Shown piece by piece: positions 62,852 to 64,000 of a stretch of DNA of 64,000 bases. The first letter of the stretch is position 1. Each line of letters starts with the position of its first letter. A program made the translations under genes and the position numbers. The notes beneath the pieces are model-generated. The model worked only from the letters and a program-made list of their open reading frames with translations. It was not told the origin of the DNA and searched no databases. Origin of the DNA: an uncultured Anderseniella sp. (GTDB taxonomy: Bacteria; Pseudomonadota; Alphaproteobacteria; Rhizobiales; Aestuariivirgaceae); NCBI GenBank assembly GCA_947488295.1, contig CANKYU010000001.1:62001-126000 (forward strand). The letters run 5' to 3'.

Positions 62852-64000
62852 ATGTTCGGACTTGATAAAAGAGACACGACACTGTTCTTGTTCGTGGTTG
62901 CCATCACACTGCTGGCACCATTTCTGCTGAACCCGTTTCCCACCGAATCCGCATTGGCACAGTTCAATGCCGGCTATCCCGATCTGATGCAGCGCTTTGT
63001 GATCTTTGGCATCTTTGCCATCGGGTTCAACATACTGTTTGGCCTGACCGGCTATCTGTCATTTGGTCATGCGGCGTTTCTGGGTGTCGGTTCGTATGCG
63101 GCCGTGTGGATGTTCAAACTGTTGAGTTTCAACATCATTCCGGCGATTGCCCTGTCCATTATAGTCGCAGGCGTGTTCTCACTCGCCATCGGATATGTCT
63201 GTCTGCGCAGGTCAGGGATCTATTTTTCAATCCTCACGCTGGCGTTTGCTCAAATGAGCTTTGCAATGGCCTATTCGGTGCTGTCAAATCCCAGTTTCAA
63301 CCTGACAAACGGGGAAACGGGACTGCAGGTCTACGCCAGCGATCCGCAATATCTGAAAGGCGATGGACCAGACCTCACCCACCTGTTCGGCCTTGAGATG
63401 AATGCGACAAAGACGCTCGAACTTGGTGCCTGGGAATTCCAGTTCAATACGGGATTTTACGTGTGCGCGGTGTTCATGATTTTCGCATTCTATATCGCCA
63501 TGCGCATATTCCGTTCGCCGTTCGGCCTGATGTTGCGTGCCATCAAAACCAACCAGACCCGGTTGAATTATACCGGCATCAATTCCCGCCCCTACACGCT
63601 AGCTGCTTTCGTGATATCGGGCATGTATGCCGGGCTGGCAGGTGGCCTGCTTGCTGCAACGGATCCGCTGGCCGGCGCAGAGCGCATGCAGTGGACAGCT
63701 TCGGGCGAAGTCGTGCTGATGACCATCTTGGGGGGAGCCGGCACACTGCTCGGACCGATCCTCGGTGCCGCGTTCATCAAGTACTTCGAGAACATCTTTT
63801 CCAAGATCAACGATACCGTACTGCACAGCTGGTTTTCGTTCATGCCGGAGAGCATTGACAATTTCCTGGTCGCGATCATTCATCCGTTCGTGGGCAAGGG
63901 TTGGCACCTCACTCTCGGCCTGATGTTCATGCTGATCGTGATATTCCTGCCCGGCGGCCTGGTTGATGGCGGCCAGCGTATCTGGAACAGGATAACCGGC
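62852..64000 (+). CDS. Branched-chain amino-acid-type ABC transporter permease (LivM), partial
   Basis: The frame is open to the window edge (383 codons, no stop). [60 protein letters not shown] and [20 protein letters not shown] are typical of LivM. It pairs with LivH to form the membrane channel. The gene and the following ATPase genes continue outside the window. Confidence 0.92.
   Translation, partial: MFGLDKRDTTLFLFVVAITLLAPFLLNPFPTESALAQFNAGYPDLMQRFVIFGIFAIGFNILFGLTGYLSFGHAAFLGVGSYAAVWMFKLLSFNIIPAIALSIIVAGVFSLAIGYVCLRRSGIYFSILTLAFAQMSFAMAYSVLSNPSFNLTNGETGLQVYASDPQYLKGDGPDLTHLFGLEMNATKTLELGAWEFQFNTGFYVCAVFMIFAFYIAMRIFRSPFGLMLRAIKTNQTRLNYTGINSRPYTLAAFVISGMYAGLAGGLLAATDPLAGAERMQWTASGEVVLMTILGGAGTLLGPILGAAFIKYFENIFSKINDTVLHSWFSFMPESIDNFLVAIIHPFVGKGWHLTLGLMFMLIVIFLPGGLVDGGQRIWNRITG

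Overview
The window looks like chromosome from an alphaproteobacterium, most likely of the Rhizobiales (Hyphomicrobiales). The grounds are the gene order rplU-rpmA-obg-proB-proA-nadD-rsfS-rlmH-envC-ctpA next to atpC, the lysine/alanine-tailed L21, the FixK/FnrL-type control of a cbb3 oxidase, and the high-GC coding style. I do not assign a genus.

Layout. 1-14360 is a housekeeping block: the end of the ATP synthase operon, RppH, cell-wall functions (EnvC-like, CtpA, polysaccharide deacetylase), ribosome maturation (RlmH, RsfS, L21, L27, Obg), NAD and proline synthesis. A prephenate dehydrogenase gene sits between nadD and rsfS with about 250 bp of non-coding DNA on each side. tRNA-Ser(CGA) lies at 14653-14742. 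From there to about 22640 is an AT-richer accessory island of hypothetical, secreted and membrane proteins. It holds an intact thermonuclease gene, a remnant of a second one, and a SRAP (YedK-type) pseudogene split in two around an intact DUF1989 gene. No integrase was found. Its right edge abuts a 5'-truncated formylglycine-generating-enzyme-type (SUMF1) gene.

22640-34992 is mixed accessory sequence: a Gfo/Idh/MocA oxidoreductase, an outer-membrane beta-barrel protein and a TPR protein that share a duplicated ~58-bp upstream block, a SARP-type regulator fused to an alpha/beta hydrolase, five glycosyltransferase genes, and a BLUF blue-light sensor.

35260-50592 is a long same-strand catabolic cluster: an IclR regulator; a zinc alcohol dehydrogenase; a molybdenum hydroxylase with unusual subunit boundaries; a tripartite tricarboxylate transporter (TctC-TctB-TctA); an IolD-like ThDP enzyme; an aldehyde dehydrogenase; an arabonate-dehydratase-type IlvD/Edd protein; and an MFS carrier. 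Together they suggest uptake and oxidative breakdown of a polyhydroxylated compound such as a sugar acid or cyclitol. No family match fixes the substrate, so this is the best candidate for an undescribed pathway.

50602-58567 (minus strand) is a complete cbb3 oxidase locus, ccoNOQP followed by ccoGHIS. It includes two very short genes, ccoQ and ccoS. A FNR/FixK-type box (58653-58666) lies between ccoN and a divergent hemerythrin-domain gene, and an FnrL-type regulator follows. The window ends in a branched-chain amino-acid-type ABC transporter (livK, livH, partial livM).
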